NCBI RefSeq assembly: GCF_943734655.1
Contig: NC_071355.1
Coordinates: forward strand, 219,233,527-219,297,526
Direction of reading: 5' to 3'
Source of the DNA: Sabethes cyaneus
Lineage: Eukaryota; Arthropoda; Insecta; Diptera; Culicidae
DNA: 64,000 nt
The notes under the pieces are model-generated. The model had not been told where the DNA came from. It saw only the letters and a program-made list of their open reading frames with translations, and did not search any database. Below, piece after piece: positions 9,304 through 22,489 of this stretch (its first letter is position 1; the number at the start of each line of letters is the position of its first letter). The position numbers were made by a program, and so were the translations under genes.

Positions 9304-12300
9304 GTACTATACGTACGCCATCCAAATTGATCATCGTTTAAACAGTAAACAAACAGTAAGCAGGGATGGCACCTCCTCAGAAGAAAAAAAGAGAAGAGAA
9401 AAATTCAAACTGTGCTCAGTCTTCAACGCGATTTATTCTGCTCCGTTTCATTTTAACTTTTCTCTTTCTTGCTGAACGCAGCTGTATGAGCAACCGCACA
9501 CTGTGCTACTCATTGAGGAGAATGTTAATACACTTTGAATACGTTGATGCGATGCGCTGACGTATGACAACTACGGGTAGTTTTAACATGGGTAGTGCGT
9601 TGAGAAAAAACGACGATTGTCAGTAGCGGTCATTGCCATCAGAAAAATATTAATCCATTAATGCAGTTGAATCATGATTCTTACATTTAGTATATTCAGT
9701 TGAGTTTGGCTGCCCGTGAACGCAACTGCATCATATGGTTAGGCATGTCACAACGGCAACAGTGCGAAAAATGTTATTTAGATATGGCAACATTTGAATA
9801 CCCATACATTTGCTTCTTGACGCGTACCAACAGGAAAGTCCCATTATAAACAAAGGCAATTCTCCGCTAAGATTCAAAATATAACGACTTTTGATTGTCT
9901 TGACGCCTCTGAGTCTATAGTTGCTGTACGCGCACCGGTTGTTTTGTTTCCACGTTTACTGCTGTAGCTACTGAGAGGACCGGGAGCAAAACCGAAAGTT
10001 GCTCATTTAAAGAGCGCATTAAGAAATTTTTCTGCACGTCAGTTTTTCTCATTGTGTTTAGTCTGTTTCTCATTGTGTGGATTTACTTCTCATTTCTGAA
10101 AGCAGTTCTGCTCATTGTGTTGAACAAAAAAAGTTGCACTTTTTGCACAATGAGTGAGGAAATAACAAGCCTGACAGTAAGAAATGAGTCATAAGAACAT
10201 AGCCAAACTCTTCCGTCCGCCGCGATGCACAAGCACCAGCACCGTCAATCGGCTGCACATTTTATGCTGACCACGCTGCTGGTGGTCCGGCATCTTACTG
10301 TGTTCGGCAAGGGTCACATTACAAGCATTACGTACATAGCGCAATTAAACAATTAAATATAACCTTTTTCCGATACCTGCTGTCTCGGTAGTCTATCTCG
10401 TTTTAACATTAAGAAACATTGTAAACCACCAAGTATCGATTCCAAAATATCGATTCGTGACGATGTCACATTTCGAGTATAAATAGAACAGTCTTTGAAT
10501 AAATGAATTGAATTGATTCCTATCCATCTTTAGGCTAGGAAGTTTTTATTGCGCCCCCTTGGCCTTCCGGACCTAAGGGCTGCGCTAATAGATGACATTC
10601 CGCTTCTAGTGACCCCCTAGGCCTTTCGGACTCACGGGCTGTCTCGATTCGAACTTACGATGACCGGCTTGTTGTTTGATATTTTCACAGTGAACAATTC
10701 TGACGGTAAATAAATAAATAACAAACAAACAACAAACATACATACCAAAGTGTTACAGAATGAATTAAGTGTAAAAGTTGCTGTCAGCTTCTGCAGCTGA
10801 TAATTTTCCATTTAAGCACCTGCGAGTTCAAATGTAACAAACTTTCTCAGAGTTCTCGAACCAAAATAACTATTTACCAGAAGTCGATTTCACAAGATAG
10901 ATAGTGCCAAAATCCTCCATTTATCTCATATCGGGTAAACGCACATTCATTCAAGAAACCGCATCCCCCCGTTTCCGAAGTAATAGAATTCCTATTATCT
11001 TAATGGGAACCTTGCTCGCGCATAACCGGCCATGTCCTATATGCGTTTACGTCCGGCAATAATGGTGCGGGCCCGGAATGGTACTGCTACAGCAGCCATA
11101 ATTCTGGTAGGTAGGTACTACTCAGTATCGTTTCGGAAAGTAACGCAAGAGTTTCTCGTCCTTACCGCGATGAAGCAGCCAGCAAGCAGTTCGCAGTCGG
11201 TGTGGGTGGCTGTTCGCTAATAGGTTTTAATTAAATAATGCTTTTAGCGGGTCACCGTTGGCACCTGTTGTGTAAGTGATAGTGTCTAATAATAATAATC
11301 AAAGTGCCTGTAACTCGGTGCGATAACGGCACCGTAGATGATATCGCTCTGAGACGCCATTTCCGCTCTGGTATGGTAGAAATTGAAATGAATGTACCGG
11401 TAATTAGGACCAAATATGATTATTTCTATCAGCAATTTTGATCAGGCCCGGATCGTGTAGAACACTTTAACATGTCAAATTGGATTATGACTCAATAAAT
11501 GTGAATGATACACGTGTTTATTATATTGATGTTTATGATTAGTTTATTTTGAGATAATTTATCAGCTGATAAATCTATATTAAAAAGCTTTCTAACTGAA
11601 TATATTTTACTTATTACTTTGCAGTATTAATAACAAAATGTTTTTTATTGATATTCAATTATTTTCGAGTAGTCTCTTATGTTTATTGCCAGTTGACGAT
11701 AAGTTTTCCAGCTGTACCAAATTGTTTCCATCAATCACGGCAGAAGTGGACCGAAACCTATCCCATATTTCTCTGCTTAATACATAACCTTTCTGGGAAA
11801 TTGTTGACCGTGTTGCAACTGCTGTGACATACGATCAAATCGTTCCTGGTTTTGCGGTGTAAGCACTTATGTGTAGTTTAAACGATCTTAAACATGTCAA
11901 CATAAGCTAGGTTCACTCACACGTACACCCCCGTAGTACATTCATCTAATTCTTCTAGGTTTATCGTGTTTCTCGTCCTCCATCGCACAGTCGATGGCTT
12001 CCGAACGACCGACTGAGAGAATTTTCACAGAAAATAAAATCAACATTAAATTTAGCTTACAATGGCAGGAAAAGAGCAAACATCGCAAGTAGATTTCCAC
12101 TCACTTAGGAATCGGTACTTTTCGACTCAACCGTGTCGGCGCTGTTCAACAACGGCATGAAGAGTGAACACTTCTGTTAGCAGCTCTCTGCCGCACGGTA
12201 TGGCAGCTATTGGAAGCCACTATCACTAAGTTAGCTGGCGAAAAAGTCATGTAGGATATATTTTGCTACTTTTCCGGGAAACTTGTACTTGTATGCGGGC

Positions 12301-13180
12301 ACCTGTCTGGTTGTTTTTGACGGGGCGGCTGTTGGCTGGGTGGCTGAGCTTGACGCACGATACACTACTAGCTAGGTGAGGACGTTGGCGTTGGTGTTTT
12401 CGTTATTTTCAAGATGATTGGAGTCTTTGCTGAGCCAAGACAAAACTTTTTGTTCGTCAGCAGCAGCAGCAGCAACGTTACAGAACACAGAGGAGAAGAA
12501 GGAAATAATATAAACTTGTTCGAAGAAGTTAAAATTTAATTTCACTACAGTTTTTTTAGTTTGTCAGTAGTTGCCAAAGATAACTACTGGCAGAACAAGA
12601 GATGCATTCGCGCAAAGCTCGGTGGCTGCTGCTGCTGCTCTGCTGCAGTGCTCATCGTCTTTTTCCTGCAGGATGAAACTGTTGCTGTGGGAAAATTGAA
12701 TGATAGAGAATTGTATTATCCAGATTCACAATAATTGTCAGTGTACGAACGGAACGGTAGATAGGGCATAATCCAGTTGCAATACGATTTGGATGAATTT
12801 TCTGTAGCATAAATTATATTGTAAAACAATTTTAAGAGTTGGAATTGTTTTGAGTTTGTGCCGCTCTTGCACAAATAATTAGTTACGGAGCAATGCAGCA
12901 CCATTTAAAAAGGAGTAAACTGCCACAAAAAGATTAGACAAAAAAGCTATTCTAATTAAATGTCTATAATGTCAAATGGTTCAATTGAGGATTTTAGTCC
13001 ACTTGTTTTCTACCAACCCAGCTTAAGAACCAAAGTGATAGGTGCATATTTCAGTTTGATTCAAAGTTCTTTCCTGGCACTTTGTTCTCAATATCTAAGT
13101 TATTCTCAACTGACCTTTATTATAAATCTGTAGGTTGAGGAGTTGCCTCATTGTACAAAGATAGTTTTACAAAGTCGGTG
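9304..13180. other. Intergenic DNA, mostly unrecognised
   Basis: No gene found. Notable points only: a TATA-like GAGTATAAATAG followed by GAATAAATG near 10480-10505 (possibly an LTR remnant, unsupported), and short CAG/CTG runs near 12460-12480 and 12627-12650. Open frames are short and lack recognisable domains. Confidence 0.35.
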
Positions 13181-13207
13181 AAGCATGTATACATATCTTC
13201 AAATTTT

Positions 13208-13318
13208 TAATCCGCAAACTTTGCAGCTAGCTGTACAACATAATAGCGGGACTTGTAGCGGTGCTACAATATTATTGACTCTTTCAGCCTCTCCAGCCGA
13301 GATTCAAACATACAATGA
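13208..13318 (-). repeat. Family S SINE-like repeat, minus copy
   Basis: Reads CAAACTTTGCAGCTAGCTGT ... ATTGACTCTTTCAGCC ... CCGAGATTCAAACATAC on plus, matching the copies at 52035 and 36660 and the inverse of 2025-2200. Confidence 0.55.
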
Positions 13319-13502
13319 GTACACTTTAGTCTTTTTTACACGATTGTGTTTTTTCATTTATCAAGAACGATGCAGCATAGGGACCAGTCACAAATTACGT
13401 AACCCATTTTGGTTCTCCTCCAGATGTGTTCCATACATTGTGGATGTTCTTTAAGCTGCACCGTTTTGGGTAATCGAAAAAAAACAAAATATGTAAAAAA
13501 GA

Positions 13503-13960
13503 CCATACCATACCATACCATACCATACCATACCATACCATACCATACCATACCATACCATACCATACCATACCATACCATACCATACCATACCATACCA
13601 TACCATACCATACCATACCATACCATACCATACCATACCATACCATACCATACCATACCATACCATACCATACCATACCATACCATACCATACCATACCA
13701 TACCATACCATACCATACCATACCATACCATACCATACCATACCATACCATACCATACCATACCATACCATACCATACCATACCATACCATACCATACCA
13801 TACCATACCATACCATACCATACCATACCATACCATACCATACCATACCATACCATACCATACCATACCATACCATACCATACCATACCATACCATACCA
13901 TACCATACCATACCATACCATACCATACCATACCATACCATACCATACCATACCATACCA
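13503..13960. repeat. Perfect pentanucleotide satellite (CCATA)n, about 92 copies
   Basis: 458 bases of the unit CCATA (TATGG on the other strand) with no substitution or indel that I can find. Long artificial frames result (MVWYG-like on minus, PYHTI-like on plus); they are not genes. The array abuts the RTE fragment that begins at 13961. Absence of decay suggests recent expansion or an assembly-collapsed longer array. Confidence 0.97.
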
Positions 13961-14300
13961 TTCGGGAGTACAACATGTAGACTCTTCATCAATGTTTACG
14001 TAATTTAAACCGGCGTACGATTCAGTCAAACGAAATGTACTATGGCAGATAATGCTAGAACATGGTTTCCGACAAAACGACGAAAAGCAAGGGGATGCAC
14101 TCTCTAGCTTGCTTTCCCACATTGCCTTGGAATGAGCAATACGAAGAGCAAATGTGGAACGAGGCTATCACCGCACATGCTTTTTGGTTTTGCGAATAAC
14201 GTCGATATCATCGGAATCAACTGTAGAGTAGTGAAAGAGGACTTTAAGCCGTTTAAATGACATTGGGACTTATCATTAACACCGCAAAACGAAGTACATG
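13961..14300 (+). pseudogene. RTE-clade LINE RT fragment A, decayed
   Basis: Broken-frame translation still shows the RT palm and thumb: TMWQIMLEHGF-like text, QGDALSSLLSHIALE-like text, then FANNVDI where the catalytic box should be FADDxDI, then LIINTAKRSTW where family members have NTTKTKYM. Both catalytic aspartates read as Asn. Left edge is the pentamer satellite. It is followed head-to-tail by fragment B. Confidence 0.7.
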
Positions 14301-14394
14301 GTTGCAGGAATGTGGGAGTTCAAATGGTGTTGATGCCGAAGTGGAACGGAATAGGGAACGATATGAAACATTGGAGGATATCATATACCGGAGT

Positions 14395-15745
14395 AAGCCG
14401 CGAAGTAAAACATCTGATTACAGTCGCGAATCGGAAACAGTTCTTCGATGAACACCTAAATGGCGAAGTTGCAGAAGGCGGAGGAACGGAAGTTATTGTC
14501 CCAGCACGGAATCGGGTTGCTGAAGACCAGCAAAGCCGCCCGTATGAACCAACACTAGGTTATTTCAAAGATTTGGGAGGAGAAGACGCTACCGGGGGTA
14601 TGAATGAAAGAAGTGGCCCCATCCCAAAAAGGGTGATCGGCTCGACTACTACAACTATCGCAGCATAACACTGGTAAACACCACCTACAAGGTACTCTTC
14701 CAGATCCTGTTACGCCGGATGTCACCAATAGCACAGGGATTTGCGGGGAATTACCAGGAGGGTTTCATGGGGGCACGCACAACTACGGACCAAATTTTTA
14801 ACATCTAACAGATCTTGCAGAAATGTCGGAAGTACAATGTGCTCACGCATCACATTTTTGTTGATTTCAAAGCAGCATACGATACAGTTGATCGAGATCA
14901 GCTATGGTAGATAATGCACGAACACGGTTTTCCGGATAAACTGGCACGACTGATTAGAGCTACATTGGATCGAGTGATCTGTTTCGTCGAGTCCCTTTGA
15001 GGCGGTAAGGGTTGAGACAAGGAGACGGCTTTTCCTGCATGCTGTTCAACATCGCTCTTGAGGAGGTGATCCGACTAGCGGGTATTGAAACGAGAGGCAC
15101 GAGCTTCACCCAGGTTAGCCAACTTCTAGGCCTTACAGATGACTTTGATATCATAGCCAGAAAGTTTGTGACGGCGGAGGCAATCTTCGCCACAATGAAA
15201 GCGGAGTCTAGGAGGATAAATACATAAATGCGTCGAAAACCTAATACATAACAGGAAGAGGATCAAACGACACAAACGTGTGCCTCCCATGAACGGTAAC
15301 CGTTGACGGCGACGAACTAGAAATGGTAGATGAATTCGCATATTTAGGATCGATGTGACTGCGGACACTTCTAGGCAGATCTAGCGGCTCATTCAAGTGG
15401 GAAATCGGACCTACATTTCCCTTTGCAAAACGCTACGACCAAGAAGCATCCGCCGCTGTACGAAACTGATAATGTACAAAACCCTTATCAGAGCGGTAGT
15501 TCTTCATGAACTTGAAGCCGTGTTCGAGTGGATGGTACTACGAACGATATTTGTCGGAGTACAAACTGAAAGCGGAAAGTGGCAGAGGCGCGTGAATCAT
15601 GAGCTACAGGCACTGCTTGAAGAGCTTCACATCGGTACTAGGCTACGGTGTACCGGACACGTCGTAAGAATGCCGGGCGACAATGTGACGAAAACAATTC
15701 TCTTCAACAGCCCCACCGGCACACAGTGGTCCCATTGGTATCAAA
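14395..15745 (+). pseudogene. RTE-clade LINE fragment B, several frameshifts
   Basis: Segments in order: RKQFFDEHLNGEVAEG (linker, same as near 37490), DYYNYRSITLVN and YKVLFQILLRRM (RT fingers), HHIFVDFKAAYDTVDRDQLW (palm), LLGLTDDFDI (degenerate FADD box), RCTKLIMYKTLIRAVVLHEL and RTIFVGVQTESGKWQRR (thumb), GHVVRMPGDNVTK (C-terminus). Stops and frame changes lie between segments, for example near 14815, 14910 and 15000. It cannot encode an active polymerase. The endonuclease domain is absent. Confidence 0.8.
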
Positions 15746-16335
15746 AAACGCGTTTTTTAACTGCACCGAAATGGTTAAGTATGTACTGGTTAAGTATGTT
15801 CAGAGAGAACGATTATTTGATTTGTCCCCCTAAAAGTAAGATAAAACATTTATTTTTTGAACAGTAAGAGATACAGCAAAACAATGTTCAACAAAATTTT
15901 TGAAAATATTATTGTAATGATTTTTGCCAAAGAAAGTAACCTTCTAGCTATTATAGTTTAAGATATAAGGAACAATTTTTGTGGAGACCATACGAAAATC
16001 AATTTTTGGACCACAGTTCTTTCTACAGTATTTATACACATTTGACATGTTCGGCAAAGGTAAAAACCTTGTTACCCCGATCAAGTAAGTGTGCAAAATA
16101 ATTAATGAAAATATATAATCCAAGTAGCATGGATTATTATTAGAGATTCAGAAAAGTATTTTCAAAATTCGTTTTCGCATGAAATTTAATTACTGCAATT
16201 CAAGGTGTACAAATTTGGAAGTGTATTTTAAGATACTTCATCCTCACTATCGCTGTTATTGTACATATCATATGTACTGCCCAACAGTTGCAGTACATCT
16301 TCGGGGGAAATGGCGTTTTTGTTATTTGGTGCCGC
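15746..16335. other. AT-rich spacer, nothing recognised
   Basis: No gene or clear repeat seen between two RTE remnants. Confidence 0.35.
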
Positions 16336-16830
16336 GGCACCAGGACCAGAAGGGCTCAACGTGCAAGACGCCTCGACCAGGTCAAAAGTGGTTTGCGACT
16401 TCCAGAACGCCTGGAAAATTGGTGACGAGTGACCCAAGATCAAGTTGAATGAAGACGATTGCTTGAAATAGTATGAACCACCCCGGCTCTACACTGAAGA
16501 TGACGACAACGAGCCGCGAATCGGGCCTGCTACGAATTCCGTAGTCAGCTGATGTCCCATAGTTCGCAGACTCACACAAAATTGACGCTTTACAGTACAC
16601 TAATTCTTCCGGTGACCCTTTACGGATATGAATCATGGACCGTGGTTGGCTGGGCACATGACAAGAATGCCCGACAAAAGAGTATTAGCTAATCTGTTTT
16701 CAGCAGAGAATCAGGTAGAGGCCGTTGACTTCGAGGCAGACTCCGCACCTGACAATGTGCGCTGTCGAGGACGATGCACATTCAGCGGGTGTTCGAGGGG
16801 ATTGGAGAACGACAGCACTGGAGGATCATA
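16336..16830 (+). pseudogene. RTE-clade C-terminal fragments C and D
   Basis: 16340-16490 reads like the extreme RTE C-terminus: RRAQRARRLDQVKSGL, then VTQDQVE and LLEIV..TTPAL in shifting frames. 16500-16830 restarts in the thumb: CYEFRSQLMSHSSQTHTKLT, LYSTLILPVTLYGYESWT, WAGHMTRMPDKRVLANL. The reversed order (C-terminus first) means two separate 5'-truncated insertions or a rearrangement. Confidence 0.65.
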
Positions 16831-19800
16831 ATCCATTCGGCGTAGGATCGTTTTTTTATAGTCGCTTTTTCTTAATTTATGTAATTGATGAAATACTCGC
16901 TAAAATAGAATTGAAATCATAAATCAAATATTTGATAATCAGAAAAAATGATGAACGGTTGCGTTAAAACGGATAATAATTTATTTTGCGGTGTGACAAT
17001 TCGTTCAGTGCCTCATAATTGTGCAACAATTGTATTAAAAAAATGAGTATGCATGGAAGCTACCCTGTACCCAGCTCTTAAAAGCCAAATAAAGCACATT
17101 CCTTTCACCCTTAAATCGAATGTATGCACTTTCTTTTGTTTCCAAAAATCGTAACATCCGCTTCCCATCCAATTTGACGCAGTCAAACCGAACAGCTTCC
17201 CAGTTAGCTCGGTATAATTTTGCCCGTTTATTTTACTTTCAAGTGAACACTGCTTGCATGTTAGGTGAAAATCTGAACTATTCATCTAAAAAAAACTTTT
17301 CCTCCAGTCTGCAATCAATCAGGTCGTCGGAAAGCTGCTCGTACACCGAACGGAGGACAGGCAAACTGGTGGAAAACGCAATTTTCCAAGAGTTATTGCC
17401 GAAAACGAAGATGTAATATCTTGGGTGAGAAATCGTTTCACTTCCCGATGCCGTTTCGGACCGCGGCACCCGTCGTCCCACGACGGCACAACGAACGACC
17501 CAATGCTCTCCGCCGCGGCAGTAGCGGAATTGAGTCGAAAAGCGAAGAATGGTGGCGTGAAGCACATTTCCCAATTCCACTCTAAATCTGAAGGATATTT
17601 ATTTTATTTCAACTCGCTTCAGGCATTTCCCATCGTTTTAGATCCGAGGAGGAGCCGTTCGGTCCATCCTTTTTCCACCGTGCCGGTCTCAGTGATTTCT
17701 CGCTGGGTTTGCCAATATGGTTCGGTTTACCATCACCCTTCGTGCTTGCAGAATCCTTTTACAGCTACTAACCCACCTCCGTCTTCGTATCAAATACCTC
17801 GATCTCGAACCTTAGAGGCGATGGAAAATGTTTGTTTTATTATTGAAAAGTAATAGCAAAAGTAGAGAGGATTTGCGGAAAACGATTTCGAGATTAGAAG
17901 AGTTTTTCAATTTCAGCCATTCATTGTTATTGTAATGCGATGCTAGAGATGCGAAATTAAAGTGGTGTTGTATGGATATACCGATCCTTGATGACGGCAA
18001 TGGACGGCACTCCATTTCGGTCGACTGACGCTTCGTTCCGCTCACCGATATCGACGTCCTTACAGCTATAGGATGTAGCGAAGATTTATCTTCGATTGGA
18101 AATTGTACTTTTTGTCAGCCCACCGCCGCCGCACCGATTGACGATAGCTCGAAACTCCCGGCTGATTAACTATTGCGATTACGATCGACAAGGAAATTTT
18201 GTTCGTAAATCTTGAGGCTGACGTTTCGCCTAGCCTAGAGCCCTGGGGGTGTTTTGAGTTGGGTGCCACAGCAAGGAAAGTACAAAAATCAACCGACTAA
18301 CCGCGTCGGAATCAAGTTTCAATCCTAGAATACGGTTGACATTTTTGGTGAACGTATGAAGGTGGTTAGTTTCATTTGAAAGTTGAAATGATTTTCTTTC
18401 TTCATTTGAAATTTTTTAAGGATGTTTTGAATTCATCTTTAATGAAATATCATCCAATATTACTGGCAAGCATTATTCGTATATTTGCGTGATGAAAAAT
18501 GTCCATTTTTTATTTTTACAAAAATCAGATGACATTTATAATTCACAGTTTGTACGGATTTCGTTGCATTTTCATTCATTCATTTCAAATGAATTTTCAA
18601 ACATACATTTTTCTAATTCCCAACTAAATTTTGAATAATTGATTCAGTTGTTACCTTACCTCATTTCAACCTATGAATCATCATATCGAAATGATTGCAG
18701 ACGATGACTTCCCAACTTACAGTCCATTTAAGGGAATCTGTGGAAAGAGAATGTAATAAGCTATTTTATTCTGCCGGAATTGGCAGGTACTTTTCATCCG
18801 GCTAAAATTGTGTTCATCACAAAACTGTTCACTCCTCATCCTATTTGTGCCAGTTTCACGCTTTCTGCGTGCTTAGTAATTATTTTTGTGTCAGATCGTT
18901 CTACTTTTGACACCTTTCACGAACTGGTAATTAGTCATCAGCGCACAGATTCTCCGTTTCTATCAACCTTTCGAATGGCTCTACTGGAGCAAGGCGGGAG
19001 TAGACCGCAGCCCCGGGCGCAATGGCAGCCACGGAGGGTGGACGGTAGGAGGAAATCAAGGATTTGAGGAGAGTTTGCGGAACTGATGAAAATTTATAGA
19101 CCCTCCTAACCCACTAAGCTTTTGCTCTTCGCAAAATAAGCGGGAATGACGCCGATGATGACCGCAATAACACTCTTCGTCCTCGCTTCTGCCGTTCCTT
19201 TTTTTTTCAGGGCAAAACGACGGGAGAGACACGGGACTACTCCTAACGATGAAGTTTTGCTGATGTCGTCGAAACTCGTTCAACGATGACGGTGCGGCAC
19301 ACGGTAGCCAAGTGGATGGACTTAGCGGCGGCGGATCTCTGCACACAGCCAACGGTAGCAGGACGGAAGCTTAAATGATGTTTACACAGCTAATTTGGAA
19401 TTTATGGAAACGCGGTATGAATTAAACAAACAAATCTTGCCGGCTGAAAATACTGGTAAGTATTATAGTTAATTTTGGTTAGCCGTTTGTTTTGTTTAGC
19501 CGCTGCTGGATGGTTGTAATTAGTGAGCGAGAAATTGTGTTGTTCGCACGTATTCAGGATAATCTTGCTGAGTTCATGATGTATCTAAATTAGGGTTTTA
19601 TTAGTGGTGCAATCTTGTTATTACGGTATTATGACTTAGCACAAGAGAAGCATTTTTTTGTTTGTTCCTCTACGGTTTTCACGCTTACGAAACTATGTTA
19701 ATTACGGATATAATTTTCGACAGAGTTGAAGTAGCAGATACCCTCAATCACATTTTACCGCCACTCATCGATATTATGTTCAGACACAATTGTGATCGAA

Positions 19801-20040
19801 TAAAATTGGTTTAATCAATTTCTAAAATGGAATACTAAATTCCAATCAAACTTACTAATGCCAATCAGATTTTGATAAGCAAATAAAAACTTTAGGCGCT
19901 GCCTTTTTCAGTTTCTTGTATGTTTCAATTTGTTAAAAGTTTTCTGTAGAGATTGCTGGATAGAAATAAGAAATAAGCACTTTGATGTTATCCACGGATC
20001 CGATGTATTAATTGATTGACACACAATATGCTTTTTTTTT
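16831..20040. other. Intergenic DNA, no recognised gene
   Basis: A GC-richer block at 17300-17600 is open on both strands (142 codons plus at 17425, 100 minus at 17278). Another, at 18960-19350, has 95 plus and 98 minus codons. None of the translations shows a domain or a family pattern, and each has an antisense competitor of similar length. Confidence 0.35.
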
Positions 20041-20043
20041 GTT

Positions 20044-20097
20044 AAATTTGTTAAACCAGCATCGTACCTCGAAGCTAACTGGGTGGACGCTCTCTCC
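20044..20097 (-). repeat. Family S SINE-like repeat, short minus copy
   Basis: TTTGTTAAACCAGCATCGTACCTCGAAGCTAACTG on plus is the head of the family S repeat (compare 52160-52200); only about 54 bases remain. Confidence 0.5.
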
Positions 20098-20470
20098 AAT
20101 TAATTATTCTTGACATCAGACACTTCTTTTCTAAAATAGTTTACATCATGACTGTGGCTAAGAGTAAATCTGGACGCTCCTCGTGCATTACCGGTACGCC
20201 TCTTGTGGTAAGAGCTGTAACCATTTGACGTAACTTTGTTTATATGTTTATGAAGAACAACTGGTGCAAGCTTCGTCAAAATATTCCACCACGTTGCGGA
20301 GCAGTGCAAAACGGAACTCGAACGACGCAACACCTGGAAAACCCAGAGTGGTCTGATTCAAAGTTGGCGAAAGTGCTGAAATGCCAAAATCACCAGTGGG
20401 TAATATTTTAACAGGTTATAAGGATAAACTAGGTACAGAAAGCCGACAAAGAACTTTTAAGAAAACCGAA

Positions 20471-22374
20471 ACTAGATACCGATCGGGGAATGTCGTCGTG
20501 GTTGGGCCGCCTTTTGGCATTCGCCCATAACTTCCGTTTCAAAAAAATTTTCGGAAATCTAAATTCATCGTTGGAAAGGTCTAAGAATAAGCTATACTTA
20601 TGGAAAATCTTAAACTGATTACTTAAAAAATAATAAAGTTATAGGCATTTACTTGAAGACAAAAAATGTTGTCATAGTCGGGTCATGTTGTACAGGTTGG
20701 ACCACCGATGAAAAGATAAGAAATACGTATTGAAATTCTATAGAGTAGGGCGGGGCATAAGTGCGACGTTTGAAGTTGTCATCAATTTTCGTGAGATATA
20801 AAGAAGGACAACAACATAATATATTTTATAGTGATGCAGTAACTCAATGTCTTCACATTCAACTATAAATCATCTGCGGTAATAGTGTTTTGCAAAATAA
20901 ATTCTGCTTTCTTCTGATCAAGTGCAGATTCGAACTTTTACCCCACTATCGGGGCAAAAGTGCGAATACCGCGGGGCAAAAGTTCGAAGCTAGAATCCAT
21001 GAAATTAACCCAGCAGTTGCTAACAAAACCATATTATTTTCAATCTGCGTTATGTTTCGGTAAGGAATATTTTCAATTTGCACCTTTTCTATTTTGCGCT
21101 GGTGTATGGCAGCCTCCGTTAGATCGAAACTTTTCCAAACATATGTTTTTGTTTCATCAGCGGTAATACATTGTTTTTCTTCGGCCAACACCTGTAGAGC
21201 ACACAGTTTTCTGCAGATCTTTCATTTCTAGTCTCTGTAATATAGTGCCTAAAGCTATATATAATTAGCTATACATTTTTGCCTCATCCATGAATCGTAC
21301 TTTTGCCCCGTCCGTGAATCGAACTTTTACCCCGCTAGGCGCTTGACGGGGTTAGATTTAATTACGGAAAAGCGCAATATATTTTGTAAATTATTCTCGC
21401 CGTATTTTCAAAACAGATATGTGAGTGATGTAAAACGCTGCTACAAATTTTCAACAAGTAATATCCTCCAGTTGATATTGTATTTGCTGTATAGCGAAAA
21501 TTTACATCAAAACCACCCTAAAATAACATTTGCACATAACTCAGCAACTATGCTTCGTAAGCAACCTAAGTTTACGTTAGATTAAAGCTGTCAAAGTAGT
21601 CACCCATCCATACCAATGTAGTCAATTTACTCGGAATCTGCACCGATGAATCATTGAATCGCACTTTTACCCGCATCGCACTTTTACCCCGCCTTACTCT
21701 ATAGGGACATGAAACGAATAAACTCTATGAACAATGGTCCTCATACGTACAAAAACCCTATTTTTAATTCCATTTTTGCGAATTTTTTGGCGATCTTGTA
21801 AAATCAATATTACCGCAATCGCCTTTTCCGAAGTGTATCACTACAATGAAAAATCAATAACAATCTAGGTTTTTATCGTATTACCTTTGCTTTATTTCAT
21901 CATATTTCACGCGTCTGACGTTCTCTAGCGAATATTGCGCTTCTGTGCTTAAAATTATGGTGGCCCAACCATGACTACGTAAGTGGCCCGACCTTTACAA
22001 TAAGCGCTTTTGTAGCATTTCGCCTTATCCTACCCAAATACTTAACTGGACGGTATTTTTCAATAGTCTTCGTATGGAGCACAACGCATTTAATACACTT
22101 TCAATATTCATCTCGATAATTGCATTTCATTAATCATTTCTCGAAGCAAAGTTCACTGCATCCGGAAAACTTTTTTTGTAAGATTCAATCACTGAATTCA
22201 GTACGCGTGTTTTGAATACACGATTGAAACTTACAATATGTGAAAAGTTAGCTGTCACAGTAAGAAGTTTTACAATGCTTGTAAGCAGATATCACGAGTT
22301 ACTAAAACTGAAAAAATCGTGATGGCCCGACCATAACAGAGGCCCGACGCTAACGACATTACCCTACTAGATAC
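20471..22374. mobile_element. DNA transposon with 9-bp target duplication, host of a nested MITE
   Basis: Exact direct repeats ACTAGATAC at 20471-20479 and 22366-22374 bracket 20480-22365. Just inside are inverted ends: GGGGAATGTCGTCGTGGTTGGGCC on the left, and on the right (reverse complement) AGGGTAATGTCGTTAGCGTCGGGCC. GGCCCGACC-type words repeat inside the right end. No transposase frame survives. A 9-bp duplication is typical of Mutator-like elements, but the superfamily is only a suggestion. The element at 20743-21699 sits within it. Confidence 0.75.
20743..21699. mobile_element. TA-target MITE with stacked inverted sub-repeats
   Basis: Ends GAGTAGGGCGGGGCATAAGTG and, inverted, CACTTTTACCCCGCCTTACTC, each flanked by TATA. 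Inside, GGGGCAAAAGTTCGA-like words occur near 20950-20990 and inverted near 21300-21340, giving a telescoped structure of about 957 bp. No coding capacity of note; the 80-codon frames are shadows. Confidence 0.7.
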
Positions 22375-22489
22375 TAAAACTAAGTCCAATTCTAACATCT
22401 CCATCCGGGATATGGCTTGAAGGTACGATGCCAACTATCATACCCCGCGGAACAACCTCGCTCGAGAAGGCTCTAGATCTTACAGTGAC

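Noticed and set aside
9355..9650. CAGGGATGGCACC resembling a hAT end
   Set aside because: The only candidate partner (CATTGCCATCAG near 9626) matches poorly, and no 8-bp duplication was found.
10420..10720. LTR of a retrotransposon (TATAAATAG followed by AATAAA)
   Set aside because: No second LTR, primer site or gag-pol sequence was found, so it is left as intergenic.
13354..14122. Four open frames of 193-223 codons on both strands
   Set aside because: They are translations of the pentamer satellite (WYGMV- or PYHTI-type repeats) and cannot be genes.
17278..17853. 142-codon plus frame and 100-codon minus frame
   Set aside because: Antisense competition and no family resemblance.
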